A stretch of DNA of 64,000 nt from Typhlomys cinereus (lineage: Eukaryota > Chordata > Mammalia > Rodentia > Platacanthomyidae), in contig JALPQD010000137.1 in assembly GCA_023101885.1 (NCBI GenBank), positions 4,244,071-4,308,070 of the forward strand, written 5' to 3'. This document shows positions 1-10,445 of the stretch, piece by piece; position 1 is the stretch's first letter; each line of letters begins with the position of its first letter. The notes beneath the pieces are model-generated. The model was given only the letters and a program-made list of their open reading frames with translations. It was not told where the DNA came from and ran no database searches. Both the position numbers and the translations under genes were made by a program.

Positions 1-488
1 TTACAGATATATTTTGTTATTTTGCCCTCCTTTTTTAACCCAATCCCACATCCCATTTTTCTGTTTCAAGCCATCTTCCTCTCCTACCTGCCTTCTGCTT
101 TGGTGTCCTTATATTTATGGCTCACTGAGTCCCATTTGACAGTTAAAATTTCTGTGGATTTGCTAAAGCAAGTACAGAACATCAGGAGACATCCTTGAAA
201 GAATCCCTTCTGTTTCCCCCCACTCCAATCCTCTTAAATAATCACATGGAAAGTCATAAATACTAATATAATACACCTAATATAGTAAGAGGTTAGTTAA
301 AAAGAGACATGTATATTAACTATGCTGAGCATTACATACTTCATGCATACAATCATTTCTCATTCTGTACGCTAATATTAAAAGGCCACGAAACTGTTGT
401 ATTGAAAAGTTGTCAGAGCTTTAATGAACAATGGATAATTAGAGAATTCTGGAAACATAGGAAATCAGTCACATATTAGTGAATATTG
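1..488. other. unassigned AT-rich DNA
   Basis: No open frame, repeat family or splice-flanked exon is recognisable here. If the V2R gene at 26-31 kb is intact, this lies in its intron 2 or downstream of it. Confidence 0.5.
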
Positions 489-500
489 TTAAGAGGAAAT

Positions 501-712
501 TCGGGCCTGGAGAGATGATTCATAGGTTCAGACTGCCTCACAGCAGAAGGTTCTGATCTTATGTAAAAACTCCAGGGAGAAATGACTATGGCCTGTACTT
601 CTGGCCCTAGTGGGTGGAACCTGGGAAATCCCAGAGCAAAGCAGAAAGGAGGTAGAAGCAATCCAGGATGATTTCCAAAGTCACCCTTGGTTCTCTTCAG
701 GGACAAGCGGTG

Positions 713-757
<45 letters not shown>

Positions 758-772
758 AAACAAAGTTTTCTT
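501..772 (+). mobile_element. old tRNA-derived SINE (same family as the young SINEs)
   Basis: The copy follows the young SINE along its whole length: head ggcctggagagatgattcat, then the aggttctgatctt B-box region, the ctggccctagtgggtgga core, and a (CA)n block before an A-rich end. It is strongly diverged. The flanks ttaagaggaaa (489-499) and ttaaaaggaaa (773-783) look like a decayed 11-bp target-site duplication. Both short open frames across it are SINE/(CA)n artefacts. Confidence 0.75.
714..754. repeat. (CA)n microsatellite
   Basis: About 20 perfect CA units. They sit at the position where every copy of this SINE family carries its (CA)n block, so the array is part of the SINE. Confidence 0.95.
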
Positions 773-783
773 TTAAAAGGAAA

Positions 784-1340
784 GTAAAAAATGTGACATT
801 TGAGAATATGTTAATGGATTGATTATTTACAATATTCCAAGCAGTGTAATTATGGCATTGGAATATGCAGAGTCCTCAGGAGTAACTGATTGAACATTGT
901 GAAGTCAGCTATGTGGACAAGAATGTTTCTCTATCACATCACAACTCTGAGGAAATGTACCAAAATATTTACATTTTCTCTAGCAACAAATGAAAGTAAA
1001 ATATTAAACTTTTTTCCAATATTTTTTCTATTAGTGTTTCATATGGAATACAGTGTATTTAAACCATTATCACCCTATATTACCTAATACAATATCTACT
1101 ACTTCCAATGAAAGCCTTTCTTCTTCCCAATCATGCTTACACTTTCCTTCATACATTCTTGAATGTGTGGGCCATTGTTTTTCTCTGGGTTGCCTGTGTT
1201 GGTGTGTGACAGTTCTTGCTGGAGCATGGGCTTCTATCAGTGGGCACATCACATAAGAGTAGTTCTCCCTCTGCCATCCAGTATACACCATCAAAAGTCT
1301 CAGAGAGATGTGTGACTTGTGTTCTTCCCTCTTGCCTGGA
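784..1340. other. unassigned DNA
   Basis: No gene, RNA or repeat family could be assigned. The segment ends where minus-strand L1 ORF2 sequence starts (gattcccacagcaatgtagg). Confidence 0.4.
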
Positions 1341-1453
1341 TTCCCACAGCAATGTAGGAGAGTTCCCTTCTCACCACATCCTCTCCAGCATTTGGTGCTG
1401 TTTGTATTGTGGATTTTTGCCATCCTGATCAGGATGAGATGACATCTGAGGGA

Positions 1454-1856
1454 TGTTGGGCCTCATGGAGCCTGGGCCTGAGGTGTGGTGGAAATTCCTG
1501 AACCTGACTAAAGTTTAGTGACCTGTCTCTGGCCTGTGAATTGCACATCAGGGCGACTCAGCTTCTGACACCATGATAAGGAATAGCCCCTCCCTAGTTA
1601 CTGCTTTTGTGGGGACACTTTATTGGCCCTTTCACCTCACCCTATCCCTATACTTCCACCCCAACTCCAACTCTAAAAAGTGCCTGCTTGATACAATAAA
1701 ATGAGATCCTGCTTTGATAAGTCTCCTGGTCTGGTATGTATCTCCCCGGTGGTGAGGGGGGTCCAGGCAGTCAACACTCACCATCCTGCTCAGTCCAGGG
1801 CCTGCCCAGCTGGTCTATGCAGTCCCAATGCATCCTTTGTCCCAGAATCCGACACA
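1454..1856 (+). mobile_element. solo LTR (ERV), same family as 40,549-40,958
   Basis: The segment begins tgttgggcctc and ends gacaca, so it has TG...CA ends. It is flanked by GGGA on both sides (1,450-1,453 and 1,857-1,860), a 4-bp target duplication; removing it restores L1 ORF2 sequence. It holds caataaaatgagatcctgc, a plausible polyadenylation region, followed by tctccccggtggtgaggggg. That block and the start match the LTR at 40,549-40,958 read on the minus strand. No internal retroviral sequence is attached. Confidence 0.8.
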
Positions 1857-2685
1857 GGGAGGTTTTGGTTTGCATTTCCCTGACGGCTAAAGATGTGGAG
1901 CATTTCTTAAGATATTTGTTAGACATTTCAATTTCATCCCTGGTAAAGTTTCTTTTATCTTCCAAGGCCCATTTTTTAATTGGGCCATTTGTTTCCTTGG
2001 TGTTTAGTTTTCTAAGTTCTTTGTGCACTCTGGACAGTAGAGCTCTATCAGATATGTGGTTAGTGAAGATTTTCTCCCATTTTGTGGGTTGCCTTTGTGC
2101 TAGAGTTACAATCTCTTTATCTGAACAGAAGCTCTTTAATTTCACATAATCCCATCTGTTGAGTGTTGGTTGTAGAGACTGTGCTATTGGATGTCCGTTT
2201 AGGAACTGTTGGCCTATCCCAATCAGCTCGAGGGAGTTCCCTACCCTTTCAACTAAGGTTTTTACAATCTCTGGCCTTATATTGAGATCCTTGATCCATT
2301 TGGAATTAAGTATTGTACATGGTGACAAATACTGGTCCAGTTTTAATCTTCTGCATGTGGATATCCAGTTTTGCACACACCATTTGTTGAAGATGCTGTT
2401 CTTTTTCCATTGGATTTTTTTGGGCTCCTTTGTCAAAGATCAAATGGCTGTAGTTGTGGAGGCTTATATCTGGGTCTTCAACTCTTATCCATTGATCTGT
2501 GAGTCTATTTTGGAGCCAATACCAGGCTGTTTTTACAACTATGGATTTGTAGTATAGACTAAGGTTTGGTATGGTGATATCTCCAGCCGTGTTTTTGTTA
2601 CTCAGGATTGTTTTTTCTGTCCTGTGTCTTTTGTGCCTCCATATAAAATTTGAGATTGTTTGGTCAACTTCTTGAAAGAATTGCT

Positions 2686-2859
2686 TCCTTGCACATTGTC
2701 GGAGAGGAGGACCCAGAGGAGAATTTGGCATGCACATTAAAGGATGCTCAGGGGATGGGAGGGGGAGGCACTAGGGTTTGGGGAGGGTAGGGAGGTTGGA
2801 GGCAGAGAAGGGACCAGTGTACCTGTTAAATTTGTGTGAGTGGAAATAAAAAAAAAAGA
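2686..2859 (+). mobile_element. 5'-truncated L1 3' end, plus strand
   Basis: About 170 bp of L1 3' UTR (aggacccagaggagaatttg ... G-rich tract ... tgtgtgagtggaaataaaaa) with a poly-A tail. It is inserted into ORF2 of the older L1 and flanked by GAAAGAATTGCT (2,674-2,685 and 2,860-2,871). Confidence 0.92.
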
Positions 2860-5163
2860 GAAAGAATTGCTGTGGGATTTTAATTGGTATAGCATTGAAT
2901 CTGTATATCACCTTTGGTAGGATAGTCATTTTTATGATGTTGATTCTGCCTACAGGAACATGGGAGGTCTTTCCACCTTCTGGTGTCTTCTGCAATTTCT
3001 TTCTTTAGGCTTTTTAAAGTTCTCATTGTAAAGTTCTCTTACTTCCTTGGTTAGGTTTATACCAAGATATTTCATTTCTTTAGGGGCTATAGTAAATGGG
3101 ATTGTTTCTCTCAGGGCTTTTTCACTTCTTTCATTCTGGGAATATAGGAAGGCCACTGATTTTTGTACATTTATTTTGTTTCCTGCCACCCTGCTGAACT
3201 TCTCAATTAGTTCCAGGAGTTTCCTGGTGGGGGTTTTTGGGATCACTCAGGTATAAGATCATGTCATCTGCAAATAGAGATAACTTGATTTCTTCCTTGC
3301 CAATTTGAATCCCTTTTATCTCCCTTTCTTGTCTGATGGCTTCAGCTAAGACTTCAAATACAATATTGAATAGAAAGTGGTGAGAGTGGACAGCCTTGTC
3401 TAGTTCCTGATCAAAGTGGGAATGCTTCAAGTTTTTCCCCATTGAGTATAATCCTTGCCGTTGGTTTGTTGTATACTGCTTTTATTATATTGATAAAGGT
3501 TCCTTCCATTCCAATCTTCTCTACAGTTTTGATCATAAAGGGCTGTTGGATCTTGTCAAAGTTTTTACTATCAAGAGTATCATGTGGCTTTGGATTTTGG
3601 ACTGGTTTATATGGTGAATTACATTTATTGATTTTCGTATGTTGAACCAACCTTGTGTGCCTGGGATAAAGCCTACTTGATCCCTGTGAATGATCTTTTT
3701 GGTATGTTTTTGAATCCGATTTGCTAAGATTTTGTTGAGAATCTTTGTATCTGTGTTCATCAGAGAGATTGGCCTATAGTTTTCTTTTTTAAGTGTGTCT
3801 TTATTAGGTTTTGGGATTAAGACAATATTAGCTTCATAGAAGGAATTTGGTAGTGTTCCTTCCTTTGCAATTTGATGGAACAGTTTAAGGAGTATTGGTG
3901 TTATTAGCTCCTTAATTGCCTGATAGAACTCTGTGCTGAATCCATCTGGTCCAGGACATTTTTTTGGTGGGAACATTCGAGATTACTTCCTTGATTTCCT
4001 CATATTTTATAGGTCTATTGGAATAATTCACAACTTCCTGATTCAATTTAGGTAACTTGTGTTTATGTTTACTGAGGAATTAATCCATCTCTTTTGTGTT
4101 GTCAAATTTCACAGAGTATAAGTTTTTGGAATATGATGTTATAATTATCTGGATTTCTCGGGTATCAGTAGTGATATCTCCATTTTCATTTCTAATTTTG
4201 TTAACTTGGGCTTTCCTTTGCTTTTCATTAATTTAGCTAGGGGTGTATCTATCTTATTGATTTTTTCAAAGAACCAGCTTTTTGACTCGTTGATTTTCTG
4301 TGTCATTTTCCTGATCTCGATTTTGGATATTTCTTCCTTATTTTGCTGATCTCCTCTCTTCTACTGTTTTTGGGATCAGATTGCTCTAGTGTCTCTAAAG
4401 CTTTAAGCTGCATTGTTATTTAATTCTGATGTTTCCATTTTTTTGATGTAGGCATTAAGAGCTATGAACTTACCTCTTAGGACAGCTTTCATTGTGTCCC
4501 AAAGATTTTGGTAAGTTGGACTTTCATTATCATTCACTTTCAGGAAATCTTGAATTTCCTTTTTAATTTCTTCCTGAATCCAATTCTCATTCAGCATCAT
4601 AGTGTTAATTTTGCAGGAGTTAGTGTATTTTCTGTTGTTTGTTGTGTTGTGGATGACAACCTTTAGGCTTTGGTCGTCTGATAAGATACAGGCTAGAATT
4701 TCAACTTCCTGTATATGTAGATATTTGTTTTGTGGTCCAATATGTGATCTATTTTGGAGAAAATTCCATGTGCTGATGAGAAAAATGTGTATTTGTTGGT
4801 GCGTGGAAGAAAAGTCCACTTCAACAAGGGTTTGATTGAGCTCCAAAGTGTCTTTGTTAAGTTTTTTACCTGTTGATGTATCTCATGTTGATAGGGCAGT
4901 GTTGAAATCCCCAAGAATTATCGTTTTGGGATTGATTTCTCGCTTTAGATGTTGTAGGGTTTGCTTAGTGAATGTGTGTGTGTGGGGTGCCCGTATTGGG
5001 TGCATATATGTTCAGTACTGTGAAGTCTTCCTGGTGAATTGTACCTGTGACTAAAATGTAGTATCCATCTGTGTCTCATAATTTTTTTTGGTTTGAAGTC
5101 CACATTGTCTGATAGCATAATGGCTACCTCTGCCTGTTTTCTGGTTCCATTACCTTGCAGAAT

Positions 5164-5300
5164 GTTTTTTTTTATTTCCACTCATACAAACTTAACAAGT
5201 TTAACGGTCTCCCCATCCACCTGTGCCCCCCACTCCCCCTTCCCTCCCCATCTCCCAGTGCCTCCCCCTCTCATCCCCGAGCATCCTTTAATGAGCATGA
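5164..5300 (-). mobile_element. 5'-truncated L1 3' end, minus strand
   Basis: Poly-T followed by atttccactcatacaaactt and the C-rich complement of the L1 3' UTR. It interrupts the endonuclease region of the older L1 and is flanked by TTGCAGAAT (5,155-5,163 and 5,301-5,309). Confidence 0.9.
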
Positions 5301-5934
5301 TTGCAGAATTTTTGACCAGCCTTTTATTTTTAGGATATGCCTATCTTTTGTGATGAGATGGGTTTCCTGCAGGCAGCAAATTGATGGATTGTGATTTTTA
5401 ATCCAAGTTTGTAATCTGTGTCTCTTGATTGGTGAGTTAATTCCATTAACAATTCTAGCATTGAGCTGGTTAATACTCCCACTTTGTCTTCAAGGTCTGA
5501 AATTCTATTTTCTGCTTTGTTAGTTCTTCTGATAAGACTCTCTGTTGCATTCTGGGTTGAAGACAACTTGTCTTTTAGTTCAGTTTTAAACTCTGCTTGA
5601 GTCTGTTTTAACTGCTCTATGCCTGTTTTTGTTCCATGAACTGTTTTTCTCAACTCCAAGTGTCGTGTTCCTCTTCAAAGTGATTGATTTGGTTATTTAA
5701 TTCCTCCTGTATTTCCTCTTTCATAGTATTGAACAATGTAATGATCATGTTTTGAAAGTCGTTATCCTGGGTCAGGCTTTCTTAGCTATTTTCCATGGCT
5801 TTGTTCTGGTTGGAGTCTATCATTATGGGTTAATTCTTTCAGTGGGAGATTTGTTTTCTTGGGTGTTGTTTCTCATGGATTTCCACTTTGACTTGGGCAT
5901 TGTTATTTTAACTCTTAAGACCTTCTTTTTTTCT

Positions 5935-6110
5935 GTGCGTTTTCCACTGAGCTGAATTATTTGGCCTGGAGCAGCTCCTGCTCCAACTGGCTGGTGGGAG
6001 AAGCTGGGACCAGTGGGCTACCTGGGGTTTAGGGGTATGTGGGGGAGCTTACCTAGGTTGCCATGAGTCGTGGCTGGACTGCACGTGTCCCAGGAGGGTG
6101 GGGAAATGGA
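5935..6110 (-). promoter_or_regulatory. L1 5' UTR, CpG-decayed monomer type
   Basis: The segment lines up with the CpG-rich 5' UTR at 47,574-47,984: shared ggcctgg boundary near ORF1, a splice-donor-like ctaggtaagc (minus strand), ggctggactg, and an end at gggtggggaaatgg, the same point where the younger element starts. Most CpGs have become TG/CA, as expected for an old methylated copy. Confidence 0.7.
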
Positions 6111-6199
6111 ATGTATTTATATTTTTAAGAAAACTATCAATACCTATGGGAAATATGATTGAAGGTTGCAATTTAAAAGTAGTATGTTTTTGTGTCAAG

Positions 6200-6660
6200 T
6201 TGACAAGGGGTAGAGTGTTATAGTTAGGCACAGGTATCAACTTAATAATTGAGGGTTTGAACTCTGGGCATATTTGTAGAAAATTAGTGGTTGAGTTTGG
6301 CCCAGAGAAAGCCTGTAGGAACTTGTTTAACTGATGGGGAGGGCCCAGCCTCTGGTTGGTGGGAATAAGCTGTGGAATAAATGGTGGAATTCTGGTTGGA
6401 GGAATTGGCATCCTTTTATATATTTGGCTGAACATGCTGATCTGGCAAATAAGATTGTCCCTCTCTCAGCAATTATGTAGTGATGTTGTGGCCAGGTCCT
6501 TCCGTTTTGATGTTGGTGCATGCTCTCCTGTCAAGTTTGAATATGAACTGTAACCAGTCATCAAAAGAGAATTAATTCCTTGTTCCCTGAAGCTGTTTGG
6601 TGGTTGTTTATCAGCAATCATGCAGACAAACTGCAACACACCATATGCAAACATACCACA
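6200..6660 (+). mobile_element. interspersed rodent-type repeat, family not named, copy 1
   Basis: About 450 bp running from gtgtcaagttgaca, through attagtggttgagtttggcc and gggcccagcctctggttggt, to agctgtttggtggttgttta. The complement of 51,990-52,425 matches over its whole length, so this is a dispersed family rather than unique DNA. It resembles widespread rodent repeats that open with a tgtcaacttgaca palindrome. I see no ORF and cannot assign it to an LTR or DNA class. Confidence 0.65.
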
Positions 6661-6719
6661 CAAAAACATTTATACACACAACTCAAAAATATGTATATGA
6701 AAGAATTTTTAAAATAAAA

Positions 6720-7395
6720 GTGCCCAAGACCCATAAATGGGTGGATTCCCTTCTACTCAGGTAAAACCCCTAGACCACACCTTAGGCCCCATGTCATCTG
6801 TGCCCCCACTAGCCAATCTGTCTTTCTGATCCTGGGGAAGGCTCCTAGGCCACGCCCCAAGCCCTAGGTCATCTGCATGCCTCACTAGTTACTCTGCCTT
6901 TCTGCCCCAGACCTCAGACTCAGGTGGACCGCCTGCTCCTCAAAACTCATTAGAGTCCAGGTAAAACCAAGGAAAGTGCTAGGGGACCAACACCATTCAT
7001 TTGAGGTCTTCTAAAATCATCTCATCATATGGGAGAGAATGTTCCCATCTAGCTCTAAGATAAGTAAATGCTTTTTACCATCTTGTTCCTCTCCATTATT
7101 AGTCACTGTAGTTTAACATTTCCAAATAGTCACCCAAAAACCCATTCACCTTTACATATCATCCAGGAAGTAAACCTAAAAAGTGTACTACCATACTATT
7201 CTTCATTCCTTGTCTACTAAATCTGACTTAACTGTACAAACGGACTAATAGCCTCATCTAGGAAATAACATGAACACCAGACAAGCATCCCCAACTCCAA
7301 GGTAAACATTAGCAATTACTGCTCAATTGTAATACTGTCTAATTCAGTTCAGTCAAAAACATAGAGAAGGTCATAAGAATTAAAACAAAAAATGC
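6720..7395 (+). promoter_or_regulatory. L1 5' UTR, non-monomer 'type A'
   Basis: The GC-rich start holds two related units (tagaccacaccttaggcccc at 6,771 and taggccacgccccaagccct at 6,846, period about 75 bp). A roughly 450-bp AT-rich leader follows, shared with 13,430-13,940 and with 63,803-64,000 (complement): gtgtactaccatactattct, gaaataacatgaacaccaga. It is unrelated to the CpG-rich type at 47.6-48.0 kb except for the last 60-80 bp before ORF1. Confidence 0.7.
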
Positions 7396-8080
7396 CCGGG
7401 TAACTGCAGAAATCCATGAGCAACAAAAACCAAGACAACAAATCTGCTATCAAAAGAATGAACCTCATAATGATGGAATTCTACCAGAACACACTCACAG
7501 AAAATAGCCAAGAAAGCCATACCCAAAATAATTATTTTCAAAGCCCGATCTTTATTATGATCAAAATAATGAAAGAGGAAATTTGAGAGGAGATAAATAA
7601 CCACACCAACCACTTTGAACAAGAACACAACAGACACTTGGAGGAGATGAGAAAAGCAGTGGAAGAAACAAAAATAGGCACAGAACAATTTAAACAATCT
7701 CAATCAGAGTTTAAACTCTAACTAAAAGACAAGCAATCAGAAGTTAACAGAGAGGTTTATTAGCAGAACTAATGAAGCAGTAAATAGAATATTAGATCTT
7801 GAAAACAAAGTGAAAGAACTAACCAGTTAATTGGAAGAGGCAGTTAAAGCCAAAATATATCAAGAGGAATATTCAAGGGTTATGGGACACCTTGAAGAAG
7901 CCTAACATTCACATTCATGGAATACCATAACTAGAATCCCAAAATACCATACCTGAGGAAATTTTTCAATATAAAATAAAACTTTCCATATCTAAAGAAA
8001 GAGAGGCCCATCCAAATACAATACGCATTCTGCACCCCAAACAGAAGTGACCAAAATAGAAACTCCTCATGGCAGATAAT

Positions 8081-8512
8081 TGTGGGGGCCTCAGTCTAGG
8101 TGACCTGGATGGTCTGGCAAGCTTAGACAAAGATATTTTGATGGAAGAAGACAATAGGGGGCATAGCTCAGGAGGAAGACAATAGGGGGCGTAGCTGGCT
8201 TGACCTTTAAGATGACTGGTTGCCAGAAGACAATAGGGGGCATAGCTCAGGAGGAAGACAATAGGGGGCGTAGCTGGCTTGACCTTTAAGATGACTGGTT
8301 GCCTGTTTCTCCACCCTAGAATTCCCCTTGCAGTTTCTGCCTTTATAAGAGGGCTATAGACTTGCAATAAAGGAGTTCTTGCTCGACTAGACTCCTGTCG
8401 TGTCTGATGCTGGGAGCAGGCCGACAGCGCACTCACCTTTCCCCGATCCTCCTTGTGGAGGACCCGAGGATCGGCCTTCAGGACAGAGCTGCAATCCCCG
8501 GGGATCCCCACA
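8081..8512 (+). mobile_element. ERVK-like 5' LTR
   Basis: The LTR is bounded by the inverted repeat tgtggggg ... ccccaca and is 432 bp long. U3 carries a duplicated 79-bp block, then the TATA-like tttataagaggg (8,342 onward) and a polyadenylation signal in gcaataaagg (about 8,366). A primer-binding site lies 2 nt downstream. It is inserted in ORF1 of the old L1. No matching 3' LTR is visible before the L1 resumes at 11,106, so the provirus is truncated or rearranged. Confidence 0.85.
8146..8303. repeat. 79-bp direct repeat in LTR U3
   Basis: Two near-identical units, 8,146-8,224 and 8,225-8,303. Each contains two copies of gaagacaatagggggc[a/g]tag, giving four in all. The position upstream of the TATA-like box is where retroviral enhancer repeats usually lie; an enhancer role is inference. 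Confidence 0.92.
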
Positions 8513-8514
8513 TC

Positions 8515-8532
8515 TGGTGCCCAATTGTGGTG
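8515..8532 (+). promoter_or_regulatory. retroviral primer-binding site, tRNA-Lys type
   Basis: tggtgcccaattgtggtg follows the LTR end by two bases. It fits the class-II (betaretrovirus-like) tRNA-Lys pattern, with CpG-type changes, better than a proline-type site. Confidence 0.65.
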
Positions 8533-9289
8533 CACAAAGAATTCATGGAGTGTTGAAGAATTCGATCGGGGCCAAGCGGTCTTCAAGGTGAGTGAGACCC
8601 TAACGGATAACGCAACTACTAAGTCTGAAGACCCAGCCTCAAGATGCTGAGATACATGCTTAAAAATAGGGGCTTGGAAATGTCTAATTCCAAGGCTTTA
8701 AAGCTTTGGGAGGCAGTTTTGTGGAGAATGCTGTGGAGAGAGGGGGAGGGGCCTAGCGAGCAGAACAATGCCCATATGCCTTCACAAAAAAACCCTGAAT
8801 CTGCACCTGGGCATGGTCCCCTGCCAGGTTAGAGTGAGGAACTGGGGGGGGGGGGCTGAGGAAGACTACAAATTCCTCAGTCCCTGCTTAGGAGGGCTCT
8901 GTGCAGGCAGGTGGGAGCTGCCTTTGTGTTTGTCTAGTTAACTTTGTGTTGTCTTTTGTGTGGACTCAGACAGACAAAACAATGGGACAGAGTTAACTTT
9001 GTGTTGTCTTTTGTGTGGACTCAGACAGATGAGAAACAATGGGACAGACTGTTTCTAGTCTCTTAAAGACATTAGGGAAAGAACCCAAAATCTGAATGTT
9101 TGGATAAACAAAGGGAAATTTACCATTCTCTGTTCTGATGAATGACCCACTTTCTAGGCCAAATGATGTGTGTTTTAAACTGTTTCCTGATTGATTTTAA
9201 GAAGCTTCTGCCCCCTGCACTGGTGGGACCATAAAAACTGTCTGTTGTTCTTTGTACTTTTGTGTGATGATAAAGGGTTACTTTAAAAA
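8533..9289 (+). pseudogene. ERVK leader and gag-start remnant
   Basis: Untranslated leader follows the primer site. The presumed gag start appears twice because of a 55-bp tandem duplication (units start at 8,936 and 8,991): atgggacagagttaa stops at once, while the second ATG reads 18 codons beginning MGQT before a stop. An MGQ start is typical of retroviral gag products. A separate 62-codon frame (8,644-8,832) has no recognisable domain. Nothing here can make a functional gag. The downstream part to about 9,290 may still be proviral. Confidence 0.55.
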
Positions 9290-9299
9290 GTTCTGACTT

Positions 9300-9459
9300 C
9301 CACCTCCTTTTCGTTTAGTCTGCCCCAGGATTCACAGGCTCTGCCCTACCAGGACCAGAAAGGCAGGCCGCCCCGGCTTCCGCCCACAGCGTCTATTCAT
9401 GGGGTCTAGGATCCGAACTCAGGACCTCCTGCCTGAAAGGCAGAGGCTTAACCTCTGAG

Positions 9460-9510
<51 letters not shown>

Positions 9511-9548
9511 TGAATAAATAAGAAATAATAAAAAAATTAAAAAAAAAT
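9300..9548 (+). mobile_element. SINE with inverted 5' part (twin-priming structure)
   Basis: 9,300-9,464 is the SINE head and body on the minus strand (ends ...cctctgagccac). It joins directly to a plus-strand (CA)n-aattgaataaataag-poly-A tail. The whole is flanked by GTTCTGACTT (9,290-9,299 and 9,549-9,558), so it is a single insertion. Inverted 5' segment plus sense 3' tail is the twin-priming signature known from L1. Confidence 0.85.
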
Positions 9549-9727
9549 GTTCTGACTTGCTTGGTTATCTGGATTTCCTATAAAATGTGTGTTTATCTTT
9601 TAAGATAACCGCATGTGGCCACTTCGGATTTTGTTGCGCACTTATGATCACATTTTGGTTTTTGACTTTTCATTATTTGACATGGCCAATTTAAATGCAT
9701 GTGCACACTTAAAAATGAATCATCTTG

Positions 9728-9796
9728 GGGCTGGAGAGGTGGCTCAGGGGTTAAGCCTCTGCCTTGAAGACAGAAGGTCCTGAATTTGGATCCTAG
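9728..9796 (+). mobile_element. tailless, 3'-truncated SINE fragment
   Basis: Only the first 69 nt of the SINE (gggctggagaggtggctcag ... gaatttggatcctag) are present, ending just after the B-box region. There is no poly-A, yet perfect 14-bp duplications AATGAATCATCTTG flank it (9,714-9,727 and 9,797-9,810). Confidence 0.9.
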
Positions 9797-9810
9797 AATG
9801 AATCATCTTG

Positions 9811-10440
9811 ATAACAGTAAAAGGCCTGAGTACGTACTGACTAAAATATTTTGTTTTATCTTGATTTTTATGAAGCTTCATAAAACATGATATTGTGTTT
9901 TTACCTAGGATCTAATAACATCACTTTTGTAATTCCTTTAAAAATTTGTTTTCTCATGTGTAATACTAACATATCTAACAGTCAGAAAGAAAAACTGATT
10001 CATTGAAATTTCTTTAGTCTCCTAGTATGTATGAGCTCCCTTCCTTGGGGACAAGTCTGATTTCTAATTCCAGGTGTACTCCTGTGTTCTGCTATCATTT
10101 TAAACAGGTTTTAAATGTAATCATAGGGATTCACAGCTGCCAGAGGAAAAAGGTCTTCAGTATGTAGCTTAGCTCCTGGTCTTTACACCAGACAGACAGT
10201 ACTATTCCAAGCAAGGTAACAGGTTTCTTTACTAACTCTTGCCTATACCCACAATAAGATTGCTGAGCTTTGTTGATTTGTCCCATTTACCTTCTAAATT
10301 AATGATTTAAAAAGTTTAACCTGTGTTTTGTCTTTTTTAGAAGTACCTTAAAGTAATAAAGCCATCTGTCAAAAGACCTCTAGACCATCCCAGCACTTCA
10401 TAGATGAGGACATCAGACTGCTTTCATTCACATGGTCCCA
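9811..10440. other. unassigned DNA inside the old L1
   Basis: No family recognised. It must have arrived after the L1, because L1 ORF1 resumes beyond it; it could be proviral interior of the 8,081 ERV. Confidence 0.4.
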
Positions 10441-10445
10441 ATTCA

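Larger units (their letters stand above)
1341..6110 (-). mobile_element. LINE-1 remnant, 5' UTR to ORF2 C-terminal region, minus strand
   Basis: Read on the minus strand: 5' UTR (about 6,110-5,935), N-terminal half of ORF1 (5,930-5,460), then a deletion that joins ORF1 coiled coil directly to the start of ORF2, endonuclease (about 5,450-4,600), RT with a recognisable FADD segment (near 3,260-3,280), and ORF2 C-terminus (2,860-1,341). The 3' UTR is missing. Many stops and frameshifts make it a dead copy. It is interrupted by a solo LTR (1,454-1,856) and two L1 3' ends (2,686-2,859 and 5,164-5,300). Confidence 0.93.

Noticed and set aside
714..754. CRISPR-like or other array
   Set aside because: Simple CA repeat; all arrays seen are microsatellites or short minisatellites without spacer structure.
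476..822. Open frames rich in Cys/Val or His/Thr around the (CA)n block
   Set aside because: They translate a SINE microsatellite in two strands; the same happens at 24.9, 26.7, 38.1, 40.0, 48.5 and 54.1 kb.
8400..8832. Several 60-200-codon frames in the LTR/leader
   Set aside because: They cross the LTR boundary and primer site and have no retroviral or cellular domain.
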